A stretch of 53,283 bases of DNA from Firmicutes bacterium UBA4795. GTDB lineage: Bacteria; Bacillota; Desulfotomaculia; Desulfotomaculales; Nap2-2B. Location: assembly GCA_002402825.1 (NCBI GenBank), contig DHGP01000001.1, positions 1 to 53,283 on the forward strand, in the 5' to 3' direction. Below the pieces are notes generated by a model, which saw only the letters and a list, made by a program, of their open reading frames with translations, was not told the DNA's origin and ran no database searches. Below are positions 42,589 to 51,497 of this stretch, one piece after another (the stretch's first letter is position 1; every line of letters begins with the position of its first letter). Position numbers and translations under genes: made by a program.

Positions 42589-42915
42589 TTAATAGGGACC
42601 CATTCCTGCTCCTGGCCCCATTGCCCCTGGAGGCGGGCCGGTTCTCCCCATTTGACCGGCTTCCGGACTTCTACCCCCTAGCGCTTCAGGTCCAAGTGGC
42701 GTTCCGGTGAAAGCAGGGTCTACGGGATACCAACCACGGGAAAACATTATGTCGAAGATTTGTTTTTGACTGTTCATTTCTTCGTTGTTAATGCCAATTA
42801 ATACGTTGCGTACTCTCTCGTTAGCTGATTCTAGCACCGCCGTATGATAACCTTTGGATATATCTTTTGTATCCATTAATATATCGGTTAAAATATCACG
42901 TTCGTTAAATTGCAT
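42589..42915 (-). CDS. CotF-type spore coat protein
   Basis: 108 residues with a ferritin-like helical core (DILTDILMDTKDISKGYHTA, NEEMNSQKQIFDIMFSRGWY) and a Gly/Pro-rich tail from about residue 70 (GPPPGAMGPGAGMGPY). This matches the CotF family of spore coat proteins. The start has AGGAGGTG ahead. It follows its shorter paralogue by 30 bases. It would sit in the spore coat. Confidence 0.8.
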   Translation of the reverse strand: MQFNERDILTDILMDTKDISKGYHTAVLESANERVRNVLIGINNEEMNSQKQIFDIMFSRGWYPVDPAFTGTPLGPEALGGRSPEAGQMGRTGPPPGAMGPGAGMGPY

Positions 42916-42945
42916 GATTTTTACACCTCCTGCTTTAATTTGAAA

Positions 42946-43170
42946 TTAGTGGGTTATGGGGATTGAAATACCCGCTTCTCTTAGAAGAGTTTGAAGTGTA
43001 TCTACGTGCCGTTGGCTTTTATCGGTACACTGTCTCAGTAACCCTTGAATTGACGGGTCACGCGTTTGATCTTGGTATAACTGGGCTTTTTTAGCGCAAA
43101 GTTGCTCGGATTTAATTTGATCCTGAATATATAGTTTTTCCTTTTCGGTCATGCGCATGTGTTGCACCAT
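42946..43170 (-). CDS. CotF-like spore coat protein, short
   Basis: 74 residues from ATG 43170, chosen because AAGGAGGTGAAA lies just ahead; an upstream in-frame start runs through the previous gene. Helical: MTEKEKLYIQDQIKSEQLCA then YQDQTRDPSIQGLLRQCTDK. Similar short coat proteins pair with the longer form, as here. Confidence 0.75.
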   Translation of the reverse strand: MVQHMRMTEKEKLYIQDQIKSEQLCAKKAQLYQDQTRDPSIQGLLRQCTDKSQRHVDTLQTLLREAGISIPITH

Positions 43171-43223
43171 TTTCACCTCCTTAAGGATAAGATCAGGGTT
43201 AGTATTTTCCAAAAAGAGATGTT

Positions 43224-44120
43224 TTATGTATAGATGCGCCATAAATTTGCTTCCCGGGCTATATTTACGGCCTGTAAGTGTTCCGCCGGAGAAACTCGCC
43301 GGGATAACTCCGGATAATTTTTTGCTTCATGAGCCGGGTAATACTGCTTCATAACGTTGATAAAAGTGTGGGGTGAAATTTCGGCGGCCAAAAAATTCAT
43401 CACGGCCTCTGTACCGGCTAAACCTTGAGGCAAAACCAGGTGGCGGACTAAAAGGCCCCGGGTAGCAATACCCTGTTCATTTACCTGTAAATCTCCCACC
43501 TGACGGTGCATTTCTTTTACGGCTTCTTTGGCCACCGTAAAGTAGTGCGGTGCCCGGCTGTATTTTTCTGCCGTTTGGTCGTCCCCGTATTTTAAATCAG
43601 GCATGTATATATCTACTATCCCATCTAATAAACGCAACGTAGGTATGGCATCATAACCTCCGGAATTGTATACTAAAGGCACCTTTAAACCATCTGTAAC
43701 GGCTAAAACTAAAGCCTCTAAAATTTGAGGAACATAGTGACTGGGAGAAACAAAATTAATGTTGTGGCAACCCATGTCTTGAAGCTCTAACATTACCCGG
43801 GACAGCCTTTCAGAAGAAATAACCCTCCCTTCACCGTTCTGGCTGATTTCATAATTTTGACAAAAACAACAGGCCAGGTTGCAGTAAGTAAAAAAAATTG
43901 TTCCTGAACCACACCGTCCGACCAAAACAGTTTCTTCGCCAAAATGAGGACCCCAGCTGCTTACCACCGCTTCCCGGCCGCCCCGACAAAAACCTTTTTT
44001 TCCCTGCAAACGGTTAACGTGACATTTTCTAGGGCAAACGGTGCAATCAGCTAACCTGTTTACTGCCTGTTGGGCCCGTTCTTTTAGTTCAGCCAAAGAA
44101 AGAGCCAGGTAACTTGCCAT
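43224..44120 (-). CDS. radical SAM protein, PflA/PflX-like (COG1313)
   Basis: 298 residues. N-terminal Cys cluster DCTVCPRKCHVNRLQGKKGF, then the SAM motif TYCNLACCFCQNYEISQ (CxxxCxxC), then GCHNINFVSPSHYVPQILEA and VDIYMPDLKYGDD. This is the group of glycyl-radical activator-like proteins whose substrate is unknown. The ATG lies in the tail of the DUF4387 gene with GAGGAGG ahead, so they are coupled. It is downstream of gltX and AtuA-like genes. Confidence 0.87.
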   Translation of the reverse strand: MASYLALSLAELKERAQQAVNRLADCTVCPRKCHVNRLQGKKGFCRGGREAVVSSWGPHFGEETVLVGRCGSGTIFFTYCNLACCFCQNYEISQNGEGRVISSERLSRVMLELQDMGCHNINFVSPSHYVPQILEALVLAVTDGLKVPLVYNSGGYDAIPTLRLLDGIVDIYMPDLKYGDDQTAEKYSRAPHYFTVAKEAVKEMHRQVGDLQVNEQGIATRGLLVRHLVLPQGLAGTEAVMNFLAAEISPHTFINVMKQYYPAHEAKNYPELSRRVSPAEHLQAVNIAREANLWRIYT

Positions 44121-44123
44121 TTT

Positions 44124-44456
44124 TTAACCATCCTCCTCCAGCGGTATTTCAACGTCTAATAAAGGGGCATGTTGTTGGGCCCCGTACACATCGCTATCAC
44201 CCAGGTGACCAGAGGGCACTGGCCGCACCAGCGTAGCTTTAATGGCCAGGGCAACCGGGAATTCCACCACCGAAAGTACCTGGTTAATATCTAAACCATA
44301 AAGCCGGGCAAAAAGCGCGGCGTTTAAGACGCCACTTTTACGCACTTTTTCAAAAGAACGCTCTTCAGGAAAAATAATATCCAGAGTTAGTTCAAAAGGC
44401 CCGGCGTTTTTACTGCGAATTACTTTAGCTAAGGATTTAAGCTTAACCTTAATCAT
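44124..44456 (-). CDS. DUF4387 protein
   Basis: 110 residues. SLAKVIRSKNAGPFELTLDI near the start and NAALFARLYGLDINQVLSVV are the DUF4387 pattern. It commonly follows an AtuA-like (DUF1446) gene, as here, or is fused to one, so the two likely act as one enzyme. ATG 44456 after GAGGAAC. Function unknown. Confidence 0.82.
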   Translation of the reverse strand: MIKVKLKSLAKVIRSKNAGPFELTLDIIFPEERSFEKVRKSGVLNAALFARLYGLDINQVLSVVEFPVALAIKATLVRPVPSGHLGDSDVYGAQQHAPLLDVEIPLEEDG

Positions 44457-44493
44457 AATTGTCCGTTCCTCTTCGTAAATTTTTAAGGTAAAA

Positions 44494-44525
44494 TTGTAGA
44501 AGAGTTAAATTTAACGCCCTTACAG
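44494..44525. repeat. imperfect copy of the 32-base palindrome
   Basis: Same length and centre (GTTAAATTTAAC) as the palindrome at 47616-47647, with changes in the left arm (TTGTAGAAGA versus TTGTAGGGGC). It overlaps the last codons of the AtuA-like gene. Confidence 0.6.
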
Positions 44526-45893
44526 GTGTATTATTTCCACCGGAAATATGGCGCAAGGGTCATCTACCTCCAGTAAATGATAAATATGAAAATTAAAAAC
44601 TTCCCCGGTGGCAAAATCGGAAGGTGAGTAAGGAAAGGCTAAATTGCCGGCGGTAGCTATCCGTCCCGGATAATCAGCGTGTAACATAGTGGTGCGGGTA
44701 AAACTGCAAATGGCGTTGGCAATTTCTTGGGTTGGGGCTACCGCTTCAATTATGATCCCTAATTCGTGTGCTCTGGTGGTTCTTACCGGTTCACCCGCCC
44801 CCATTACCCCATTTAAGCCGTAAAGCTTAAAGTCCAGGTAATAAGGGTAATTTTCCCGGCTAAAATTATCCTTTACTCTCTCCCTAACCCTCTCCATTAA
44901 GACTTTTATGTTTTTAATCATTACCGGGTCCCGGCAACCGGCAATACAAACAGTCCTAAAACCAATCCTTTTTACCCCTTCTATTTTAACTGTATATCTG
45001 GCGGCAGGAATAAAACGACTGCCTGATACCCGTACAATCCTTTTCTGTCCGGCTGAGCTATTCTCTTGCCTAAACTGACAGGCCGATAAATCAAGGGTCC
45101 CTCCCGGGCCGGGTAAAAGCAAGGGGTTGTTTTTTTCGTAAAGCGTATGGGCGGCCACTGAAGTGACGGTACAACTGCGCTGGGGGTTAAGCGGCTCTAC
45201 CGTAAAGGAGCGGTGATTTAAAACGCCAAAGAGACAGTCGCTCCCACTTCCCGGGGTGGCCGCAATTGCCCCGCATTCTAAAATTTTTCCCAGATGAATA
45301 GCCAGTCCGGGCTCAAAACCGGCGGCTATAGCTGGAGCGGCAAAAACTGCCGGGTCATAAGCGCGGCCGGCTAAAATTACCCGGGCTCCTTCGTTCAAGG
45401 CCCGAATAAATGGTTCAACTCCCATTTGACCAACTATTCTAACGGCTTCGGTAATATCTTGTTCTTTTATGGCTGAACCTGACCCGAGGGGACTTAGCTT
45501 ACCCTGGCGCAACCTGGTTAATAAAAAGTCCCGTTCAATTTCGGCGTGAATTAAAGCTAGCTTAAAACTAAGCTTTTTTTCAGCCGCAATTTCGCGCACA
45601 ATTTGAGCAGTCCAGGATAAATGGGGTTCCCCGCCGCTTCCACCTGCCGTCCCTATAATTAACGGTATATCTAACTCAAAACCGGCGGTAAGCATCAGAG
45701 CTAAATCCCGCTTAACGGCCAGACGCTCGGTGAAGGATATGCCCGCTCCTAAGTAGTAGGGACCTGGGTCGGTAGAACCGGCGTCAGCCGCAATTAAGTG
45801 CGGTTTTTTCTTTAAACCGGCCGCAAAAGAGCTTTCCGGAAAGCCATAGCCTAAAATTGCCGTAGGGGAAAGAATCCGGTATTCAGCTAACAA
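44520..45893 (-). CDS. AtuA-like (DUF1446) acyclic-terpene-utilisation family protein
   Basis: 457 residues from TTG 45893 with AGGGAG ahead. Family marks: DAGSTDPGPYYLGAGISF, IIGTAGGSGGEPHLSWTAQI, ARVILAGRAYDPAVFAAPAI, GAIAATPGSGSDCLFG. AtuA proteins take part in acyclic terpene breakdown in Pseudomonas; elsewhere the reaction is unknown. Located between gltX and DUF4387. The 59-base gap after gltX suggests one operon. Confidence 0.85.
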   Translation of the reverse strand: MLAEYRILSPTAILGYGFPESSFAAGLKKKPHLIAADAGSTDPGPYYLGAGISFTERLAVKRDLALMLTAGFELDIPLIIGTAGGSGGEPHLSWTAQIVREIAAEKKLSFKLALIHAEIERDFLLTRLRQGKLSPLGSGSAIKEQDITEAVRIVGQMGVEPFIRALNEGARVILAGRAYDPAVFAAPAIAAGFEPGLAIHLGKILECGAIAATPGSGSDCLFGVLNHRSFTVEPLNPQRSCTVTSVAAHTLYEKNNPLLLPGPGGTLDLSACQFRQENSSAGQKRIVRVSGSRFIPAARYTVKIEGVKRIGFRTVCIAGCRDPVMIKNIKVLMERVRERVKDNFSRENYPYYLDFKLYGLNGVMGAGEPVRTTRAHELGIIIEAVAPTQEIANAICSFTRTTMLHADYPGRIATAGNLAFPYSPSDFATGEVFNFHIYHLLEVDDPCAIFPVEIIHL

Positions 45894-45952
45894 AACTTCT
45901 CCCTGACCCTTCTGTATATGTCTTTATATGTCTTTGGGTAAATAGCTAAAGG

Positions 45953-47422
45953 TTAGCCTAAGTTATTTTTTATCCAGTTAACTGCCCGGTCAAGCCGTTC
46001 CAGACACTTTGTTTTGCCAAGCGTAACCATAATGTCAAAAAGCCCGGGACCAAATGTTTTACCCGTTAAGGCCAGGCGGGTAGGATGAATTAACTTACTA
46101 CTGGCAATTCCTAAAGCATGGCTTAAGCTACGGTAGGCTGCTTCTACCGTAGGTAAATCAAAAGGTTCTGTTTTGGCCAATGCTTCCCGCCCGTGAGCTA
46201 AAATTTCTGCAGCGCCTGACAGAGAAAAAAACTTACGGACTCCCTTTTCTTCGTAATTAAAATCAGCCCTAAAAAAGTAGGTAGCAGCTTCAGCCAGTTC
46301 AACCAAGGTGTGAATTCTAGTACGAACTGTTTCCACCACTTTAGCCACGTACGCATAATCTATATGTTCCTCCTGGGCCGGGATAAGACCTAGTTTTTGA
46401 AAAAAGGGTATTGCTTCGGCTACAATTCTTTCCAAGGGTAAGCTGTTTAAATACTGGGCGTTTAACCAGGTAAGCTTTTTAAGGTCGTAAATAGCCGCCG
46501 ATTTTGAGATTGCGTTTAGTGAAAAAAGTTTAATTATCTCGCTAAGCGGGATTTTTTCACGCTCATCACCCGGCGACCAGCCTAAAAGGGCCAGGTAATT
46601 GACTATTGCTTCCGGAAGAAACCCTTGTAAGCGGAACTCTTCTACCGCAGTAGCCCCGTGGCGTTTGGAAAGCTTAGACCTGTCCGGAGCCAGAATCATG
46701 GGTACATGAGCAAAAAAAGGTAAATTATATCCTAAAGCCTGGTAAAGGAGAATTTGTTTTGGAGTGTTGGAAAGGTGTTCTTCGGCCCGAATAACGTAAT
46801 TTATCTGCATTAAGCTATCATCCACCACGCAGGCGAAATTATAAGTAGGAATACCGTTAGACTTCATAATAATAAAATCGTCCAGGGTATCATTATCAAA
46901 ACTAACTTCGCCCCGGATTAAATCATTAACGATAGTTGATCCTTCCTGGGGAGTTTTTAGCCGGATGACAGGCAAAAGACCATCGGCCTCTTTTTTTTGG
47001 CGGGCGGCCTGGTCAAGGTGGCGACATTTTCCGTTATAACGGGGAGCAAGTCCCTTTTGCCGGGCTTCTTGGCGCATCGCGGCAAGCTCTTCCGACGTAC
47101 AGTAACACAGGTAAGCCATTTCTGAGTTTAAGAGGCGTTGGGCCTCAGTACGGTATAAATTTATTCTTTCTGATTGACGGTAAGGACCAAAAAGTCCTCC
47201 TACCTCTGGTCCTTCGTCCCAATCAAGCCCCAACCAGCGTAAGCTGGCTGTAATTCCTTTTTCGGCTTCGATCAGGTGCCGCTCTAAGTCAGTATCTTCC
47301 AGGCGCAAGACAAAGGAGCCGTTATTTTGCCGGGCAAATAACCAATTAAAAAGGGCAGTGCGGGCCCCACCAATGTGTAAGCTCCCGGTGGGACTGGGAG
47401 CAAAACGAACACGAACGGTCAT
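45953..47422 (-). CDS. gltX: glutamyl-tRNA synthetase
   Basis: 489 residues, class I. The HIGH-type motif is RFAPSPTGSLHIGGARTALF; the KMSKS-type motif is SKLSKRHGATAVEEF; VVDDSLMQINYVIRAEEHL lies between. Charges tRNA-Glu (and probably tRNA-Gln, with amidotransferase). Start ATG 47422 after TAGGAGAAAATTA. First gene of a minus-strand cluster; no T-box or other riboswitch is visible upstream. Confidence 0.96.
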   Translation of the reverse strand: MTVRVRFAPSPTGSLHIGGARTALFNWLFARQNNGSFVLRLEDTDLERHLIEAEKGITASLRWLGLDWDEGPEVGGLFGPYRQSERINLYRTEAQRLLNSEMAYLCYCTSEELAAMRQEARQKGLAPRYNGKCRHLDQAARQKKEADGLLPVIRLKTPQEGSTIVNDLIRGEVSFDNDTLDDFIIMKSNGIPTYNFACVVDDSLMQINYVIRAEEHLSNTPKQILLYQALGYNLPFFAHVPMILAPDRSKLSKRHGATAVEEFRLQGFLPEAIVNYLALLGWSPGDEREKIPLSEIIKLFSLNAISKSAAIYDLKKLTWLNAQYLNSLPLERIVAEAIPFFQKLGLIPAQEEHIDYAYVAKVVETVRTRIHTLVELAEAATYFFRADFNYEEKGVRKFFSLSGAAEILAHGREALAKTEPFDLPTVEAAYRSLSHALGIASSKLIHPTRLALTGKTFGPGLFDIMVTLGKTKCLERLDRAVNWIKNNLG

Positions 47423-47879
47423 TAATTTTCTCCTAAATTAAAGTATTTTTATTTTACCTAATATAGCGTAATATAGCGTAATCATTAGTTATCATGTTTA
47501 TTTACATTACCTTTTATTATATTATTTTCGGTTTTTATTGTAAAGTAAAACAGTTCTAAGTGAGATTATCGAACTGCTGCTTATATAGTTGACCAACTAT
47601 CATTATTGTAGTAGATTGTAGGGGCGTTAAATTTAACGCCCCTACAAAGAATCATTTAAAATAAAACCTATTTTTAATAAATTAAAATGTAAAATTATGT
47701 TTTAGGTTGATATTTTAATAAATATGGTTTATTTTAGAAATAAATAGCTAAAAATAAGTTTGAAATTTACCTTTAGTTTTTGTATGATAATTAAGAATAA
47801 TTTTTATTAATCTTTATTAAATTTTAGTTGGGAAGTGGACAGGCTTAAAAAAGTTTTTTATGAAAGGAGCGAATATCTT
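47423..47879. other. 457-base A+T-rich divergent intergenic region
   Basis: It lies between the divergent gltX and hsp20. It holds the 32-base palindrome (47616-47647) and a CAGTTC...GAACTG hairpin (about 47550-47575). The right part is extremely A+T-rich with many TTTTAATA stretches. No clear CIRCE-type element was found for the heat-shock gene. Confidence 0.5.
47616..47647. repeat. perfect 32-base palindrome
   Basis: Arms TTGTAGGGGCGTTAAA and its exact complement, no loop. Embedded in A+T-rich DNA, it stands out by its G run. An imperfect copy is at 44494-44525. Confidence 0.9.
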
Positions 47880-48350
47880 ATGGCTCTTGAAAAATGGAGA
47901 CCGAGCAGTTGGCTTTCGCCATGGAGTCCCTTTAGGGAATTAGAAGATTTAAGCCGGCGGATGGAAGATTTTTTTAGACCTATTCTACCTTCCTTAAGAC
48001 GCGAACCCACAGAGGAAAGAATGTGGAGTCCGGTTATTGAAATGTATGAAGAGAAAGATAAATTTATTGTCAAAGCAGAGCTTCCAGGCATGAAAAAAGA
48101 AGATATTGACGTTTCTTTGGCTGATAATATTTTAACGCTTAAGGGGGAAAGAAAAGCCGAAAAAGAAACCAAGGAAAGTAATTATTATTGCTGCGAAAGG
48201 TATTATGGCAGTTTTTACCGTCAGGTTACCTTGCCGGCTAACGTTGACCCTAAAAAAATCGAAGCTGCTTATAAAGATGGGGTTTTAGAAATAAAACTGC
48301 CCAAAACAGAAGAAACTAAGGCCCAAAAAATTAATATTAAAACCGAATAA
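47880..48350 (+). CDS. small heat-shock protein (Hsp20 family)
   Basis: 156 residues from ATG 47880 with AAAGGAG nine bases ahead. N-terminal WRPSSWLSPWSPFRELEDLS, then the alpha-crystallin domain (EMYEEKDKFIVKAELPGMKK, ADNILTLKGERKAEKE, YKDGVLEIKLPK) with the C-terminal I-x-I type tail IKLPKTEE. Holds unfolding proteins under stress. Terminator follows. Confidence 0.94.
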   Translation: MALEKWRPSSWLSPWSPFRELEDLSRRMEDFFRPILPSLRREPTEERMWSPVIEMYEEKDKFIVKAELPGMKKEDIDVSLADNILTLKGERKAEKETKESNYYCCERYYGSFYRQVTLPANVDPKKIEAAYKDGVLEIKLPKTEETKAQKINIKTE

Positions 48351-48435
48351 TTTCTTTTTAGCCTCTACTTCCCAACATAAAATTTTTAAGGGACTAAGGC
48401 GAATTTTTTAGTAGATAAGGATTATAAGCACCAAA

Positions 48436-48463
48436 ATCCTGGTTAAATCGCCAGGATGTTTTT
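48436..48463 (+). terminator. intrinsic terminator after hsp20
   Basis: ATCCTGG (48436-48442), loop TTAAATCG, CCAGGAT (48451-48457), then GTTTTT. Seven-pair stem with T-run, 85 bases after the gene. Confidence 0.85.
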
Positions 48464-48505
48464 ATATTTCTTTAAATAAATTAAGTAAATTAAGGGGGAA
48501 TTTTA

Positions 48506-49078
48506 ATGAACTTAAAAGGAACACGTACGGAGCGTAATTTGCTTGTTGCTTTTGCCGGGGAATCCCAGGCCCGCAACCGTTACACTTTTTTTGCCAGCCA
48601 GGCCAAAAAGGAGGGTTATGAGCAAATTGCCGCCATTTTTTTAGAAACCGCCGATAACGAAAAGGAGCACGCCAAACGTTTATTTAAATTTTTAGCCGGA
48701 GGCGAGGTAGAAATTTCGGCCTCTTTTCCGGCCGGGATAATTGGCGATACTAAGGTAAACTTAAAAGGTGCGGCGGCCGGGGAAAATTATGAACATACCA
48801 CTATGTACCCTGAATTTGCTAAAATTGCGGCTGAGGAAGGATTTGCGGAAATTGCGGCCGTTTTAAAGGCTATTGCGAGAGCTGAAGAAGCCCACGAAAA
48901 ACGATACCTTAAGCTTTTAGAAAATATCGAGCAGGGAAAAGTTTTCGTTAGGGAAGAAAAAGTGCGCTGGAAGTGCCGGAATTGCGGCTACATCCACGAG
49001 GGAACAACAGCTCCTGAAATTTGCCCTGCCTGCGCCCATCCGCAAAGCTATTTTGAACTTTGGGGGGCAAACTATTAA
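48506..49078 (+). CDS. rbr: rubrerythrin
   Basis: 190 residues. The diiron domain has EExxH-type motifs (FAGESQARNRYTFFASQA, ETADNEKEHAKRLFKF, IARAEEAHEKRYLKL). The C-terminal rubredoxin-like site is WKCRNCGYIHEG ... CPACAHPQSYF with two CxxC pairs. A peroxide reductase of anaerobes, placed with the superoxide reductase nearby. ATG after AAGGGGGAATTTTA. Confidence 0.95.
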   Translation: MNLKGTRTERNLLVAFAGESQARNRYTFFASQAKKEGYEQIAAIFLETADNEKEHAKRLFKFLAGGEVEISASFPAGIIGDTKVNLKGAAAGENYEHTTMYPEFAKIAAEEGFAEIAAVLKAIARAEEAHEKRYLKLLENIEQGKVFVREEKVRWKCRNCGYIHEGTTAPEICPACAHPQSYFELWGANY

Positions 49079-49138
49079 TTTTATATAATTAAGACCAAAT
49101 AAAGGACAAAGGGTCTAGAAAAGGATGGAGGCTTTTAA

Positions 49139-49897
49139 ATGCTGAAAGTGGAAAATTTATGGGTAAATGTAGGCGATAAGGAAGTTTTAAAGGGAATTAA
49201 CCTGGAAATTAAACCTGGTGAAGTGCATGTTCTTTTTGGTCCTAATGGTTCCGGCAAAACATCACTGCTAATGACATTAATGGGTTTTTCTGGTTACCAA
49301 GTAACCGAAGGGACCATTGTTTTTAAAGGTAAGGATATAACCAACTTAGGTATTAACGAAAGAGCCAGGCTGGGGCTGGGGATGTCTTTTCAGCGTCCCC
49401 CAACTATTAAAGGCTTAAAAACCCGACAAATGGTGGCCCTGTGCAGCCCCGCTAAAGAAGTACCATTGGTTGAACTAGCGGCCCGACTAAAATTTCAAGA
49501 TTTCTTGGAAAGAGACCTAAACGCTGGATTTTCCGGCGGCGAGCTAAAAAGATCAGAGTTGTTGCAGCTTTTGGCGCAAAATCCGGATTTGGTGCTTTTA
49601 GACGAACCGGAATCGGGGGTTGATTTAGAAAGTATTGTTCTTATCGGTAACGTGATAAATGAACTGTTGGAGCGTGAACCAGGCCGGAATAAGGAAAAAT
49701 CTACCAGAGAGAGGCGTAATAAAAGGGCTAAGGCCGGCCTGTTGATTACTCATACTGGATACATTTTAAACTATATTGACGCTGATGTCGGGCACGTGCT
49801 TTTTGACGGAGTCTTATCCTGTCAAGGCAACCCTCGGGAAACATTAAAGTGTATTCAGAAAATGGGTTATGAAGAATGTTTACGTTGTGTGGTCTAA
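49139..49897 (+). CDS. sufC: Fe-S cluster assembly ATPase SufC (SmsC-like)
   Basis: 252 residues. Walker A GPNGSGKTSLLM, Q-loop SFQRPPTIKGLKTRQ, ABC signature FSGGELKRSELLQLL, Walker B DLVLLDEPESGVDLES. A charged insert (NKEKSTRERRNKRAKAG) lies before the last strand. With the SufB-like gene it forms the minimal two-gene scaffold system seen in archaea and anaerobic bacteria. RBS GGATGGAGG. Confidence 0.93.
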   Translation: MLKVENLWVNVGDKEVLKGINLEIKPGEVHVLFGPNGSGKTSLLMTLMGFSGYQVTEGTIVFKGKDITNLGINERARLGLGMSFQRPPTIKGLKTRQMVALCSPAKEVPLVELAARLKFQDFLERDLNAGFSGGELKRSELLQLLAQNPDLVLLDEPESGVDLESIVLIGNVINELLEREPGRNKEKSTRERRNKRAKAGLLITHTGYILNYIDADVGHVLFDGVLSCQGNPRETLKCIQKMGYEECLRCVV

Positions 49898-49915
49898 AAA
49901 GAAGGGGGAACAGGC

Positions 49916-51142
49916 ATGAAAAGAGGTAGAGCAGAAAAACTACAAAAAGCCCAAAAAGCAGCCGCCAAAAGTGCGGTGATTGGTGAAGACCTTGATTTGG
50001 AAAAATTTATTCACGAAGTACCGGCCCGCCCCTATGTAAAAGACCTCTCTACTTTAACGGCCGCCGAAAAAAAACAACTGCTGGCGTCCGGCGTTGATCC
50101 GGCAGGCATTGAGCGCACTGGGAGCTTTTTACAAATGGACCATTCAGTAGTCCATTATGACGTCCAGCAGGAAGGGCTGGAGATTATGAGCACGGACGAG
50201 GCCCGGGAAAAATACGATTGGGTGGAGGATTACTACTGGCGGGCTGTAGCCGTAGATACAGATAAATATACGGCGCGGGCAGAGCTGCACCAGGAACACG
50301 GCTATTTTATCCGCGCCTTGCCCGGGGTAAAAACAGCCTTTCCCTTACAAGCTTGCCTTTTTACTGCTCAGGAAGGTCTGGCCCAGGAGGTGCATAACCT
50401 GATTATTGCCGAAGAAGGTTCAGAACTGCATATCATCACTGGTTGTGTAGCCTCTCATCAGGTAAAATCGGGCTTGCACATTGGTATTTCTGAGTTTTAC
50501 GTGAAAAAAGGAGCCAAACTTAGCTTTACCATGATTCACAATTGGGCCGAGGAATTTGCGGTTAGACCGCGCAGCGCAACCATCGTGGAAGAAGAAGGCG
50601 TTTTTTTATCCAACTATATTTGTATGCGTCCGGTAAAGAGTTTACAAATGTATCCCACCACTTACCTTACCGGCTCAAAAGCAATTGCTCGATATTACAC
50701 AATTCTGGTGGCAACACCGGGTTCCCTGCTAGATGTAGGTTCCCGGGTTTTTTTACGGGCACCGGAAACAAAAGCTGAATTAATTGCCCGCACCATCACT
50801 ACCGGCGGGGAGGCAATTAACCGCGGGCATATTGTAGGCGAAGTTCCGGAGGCCAAAGGACATTTAGAATGCCACGGCTTAATACTCGCCCCTAAAGGCC
50901 TTATTTATGCTGTACCGGAACTGGAAGGAAGGGTGGCCGGGGTAGATTTATCCCACGAAGCGGCGGTAGGAAAAATTGCCCAGGAGGAAATCGAGTATTT
51001 AATGGCCCGCGGGCTATCGGTGCGCGAAGCCACCGCAGCTATTGTGCGTGGCTTTTTAAACGTAGATATTATAGGTTTGCCCAAAGAATTAAAAGCAGAA
51101 CTAGATAAAGTGATTGCGGCCAGCGAAAAAGAGGTATTTTAA
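49916..51142 (+). CDS. sufB: Fe-S cluster scaffold SufB/SufD family (SmsB-like)
   Basis: 408 residues from ATG 49916 after AAGGGGG. The C-terminal beta-helix is typical of SufB/D (NLIIAEEGSELHIITGCVAS, GISEFYVKKGAKLSFTMIHN, GHIVGEVPEAKGHLECHGLI, HEAAVGKIAQEEIEYLMARG). One protein serves for both SufB and SufD. No sufS, sufU or sufD follows, so cysteine desulfurase must be elsewhere. Confidence 0.93.
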   Translation: MKRGRAEKLQKAQKAAAKSAVIGEDLDLEKFIHEVPARPYVKDLSTLTAAEKKQLLASGVDPAGIERTGSFLQMDHSVVHYDVQQEGLEIMSTDEAREKYDWVEDYYWRAVAVDTDKYTARAELHQEHGYFIRALPGVKTAFPLQACLFTAQEGLAQEVHNLIIAEEGSELHIITGCVASHQVKSGLHIGISEFYVKKGAKLSFTMIHNWAEEFAVRPRSATIVEEEGVFLSNYICMRPVKSLQMYPTTYLTGSKAIARYYTILVATPGSLLDVGSRVFLRAPETKAELIARTITTGGEAINRGHIVGEVPEAKGHLECHGLILAPKGLIYAVPELEGRVAGVDLSHEAAVGKIAQEEIEYLMARGLSVREATAAIVRGFLNVDIIGLPKELKAELDKVIAASEKEVF

Positions 51143-51162
51143 AAAACGAAAGGAGGTACAAA

Positions 51163-51402
51163 ATGCCGGCCGGAGAAATAAAGGTATATTCTACCCCCAC
51201 CTGTCCTTACTGTAAAATGATAAAGAAGTTTTTAACCCTAAATAACATAACTTTTCAGGAACTTGACGTCGCCCTGGATAAAACAGCCCGGGAAGAAATG
51301 ATCCGTAAGTCGGGTCAGATGGGGGTTCCGGTAAATGAAATTAACGGGGAAGTAATAATTGGTTATAACGAAGCCCGGTTAAAAGAAAAGCTGGGACTTT
51401 AA
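51163..51402 (+). CDS. glutaredoxin-like protein
   Basis: 79 residues. STPTCPYCKMIKKFL carries the CPYC active site; GVPVNEINGEVIIGYNEARL is the cis-Pro/glutathione side, with PVNEI rather than PxxxI. Small cytoplasmic thiol-redox protein; RBS AAAGGAGG. Directly after SufB, probably the same operon, and may handle Fe-S or thiol repair. Confidence 0.9.
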   Translation: MPAGEIKVYSTPTCPYCKMIKKFLTLNNITFQELDVALDKTAREEMIRKSGQMGVPVNEINGEVIIGYNEARLKEKLGL

Positions 51403-51497
51403 AAAAGTTAAACTAGCCATTATTTCCTTATTTAAAGGAGGAAAAACTTTATTGAATAAAAAAATTAGGTGAAATAATTCAAAAGGAGGCATAAAAA

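Noticed and set aside
47835..47879. Upstream start for the Hsp20 gene
   Set aside because: The ATG at 47880 has AAAGGAG at the right distance, while the earlier GTG has none and lies in the leader.
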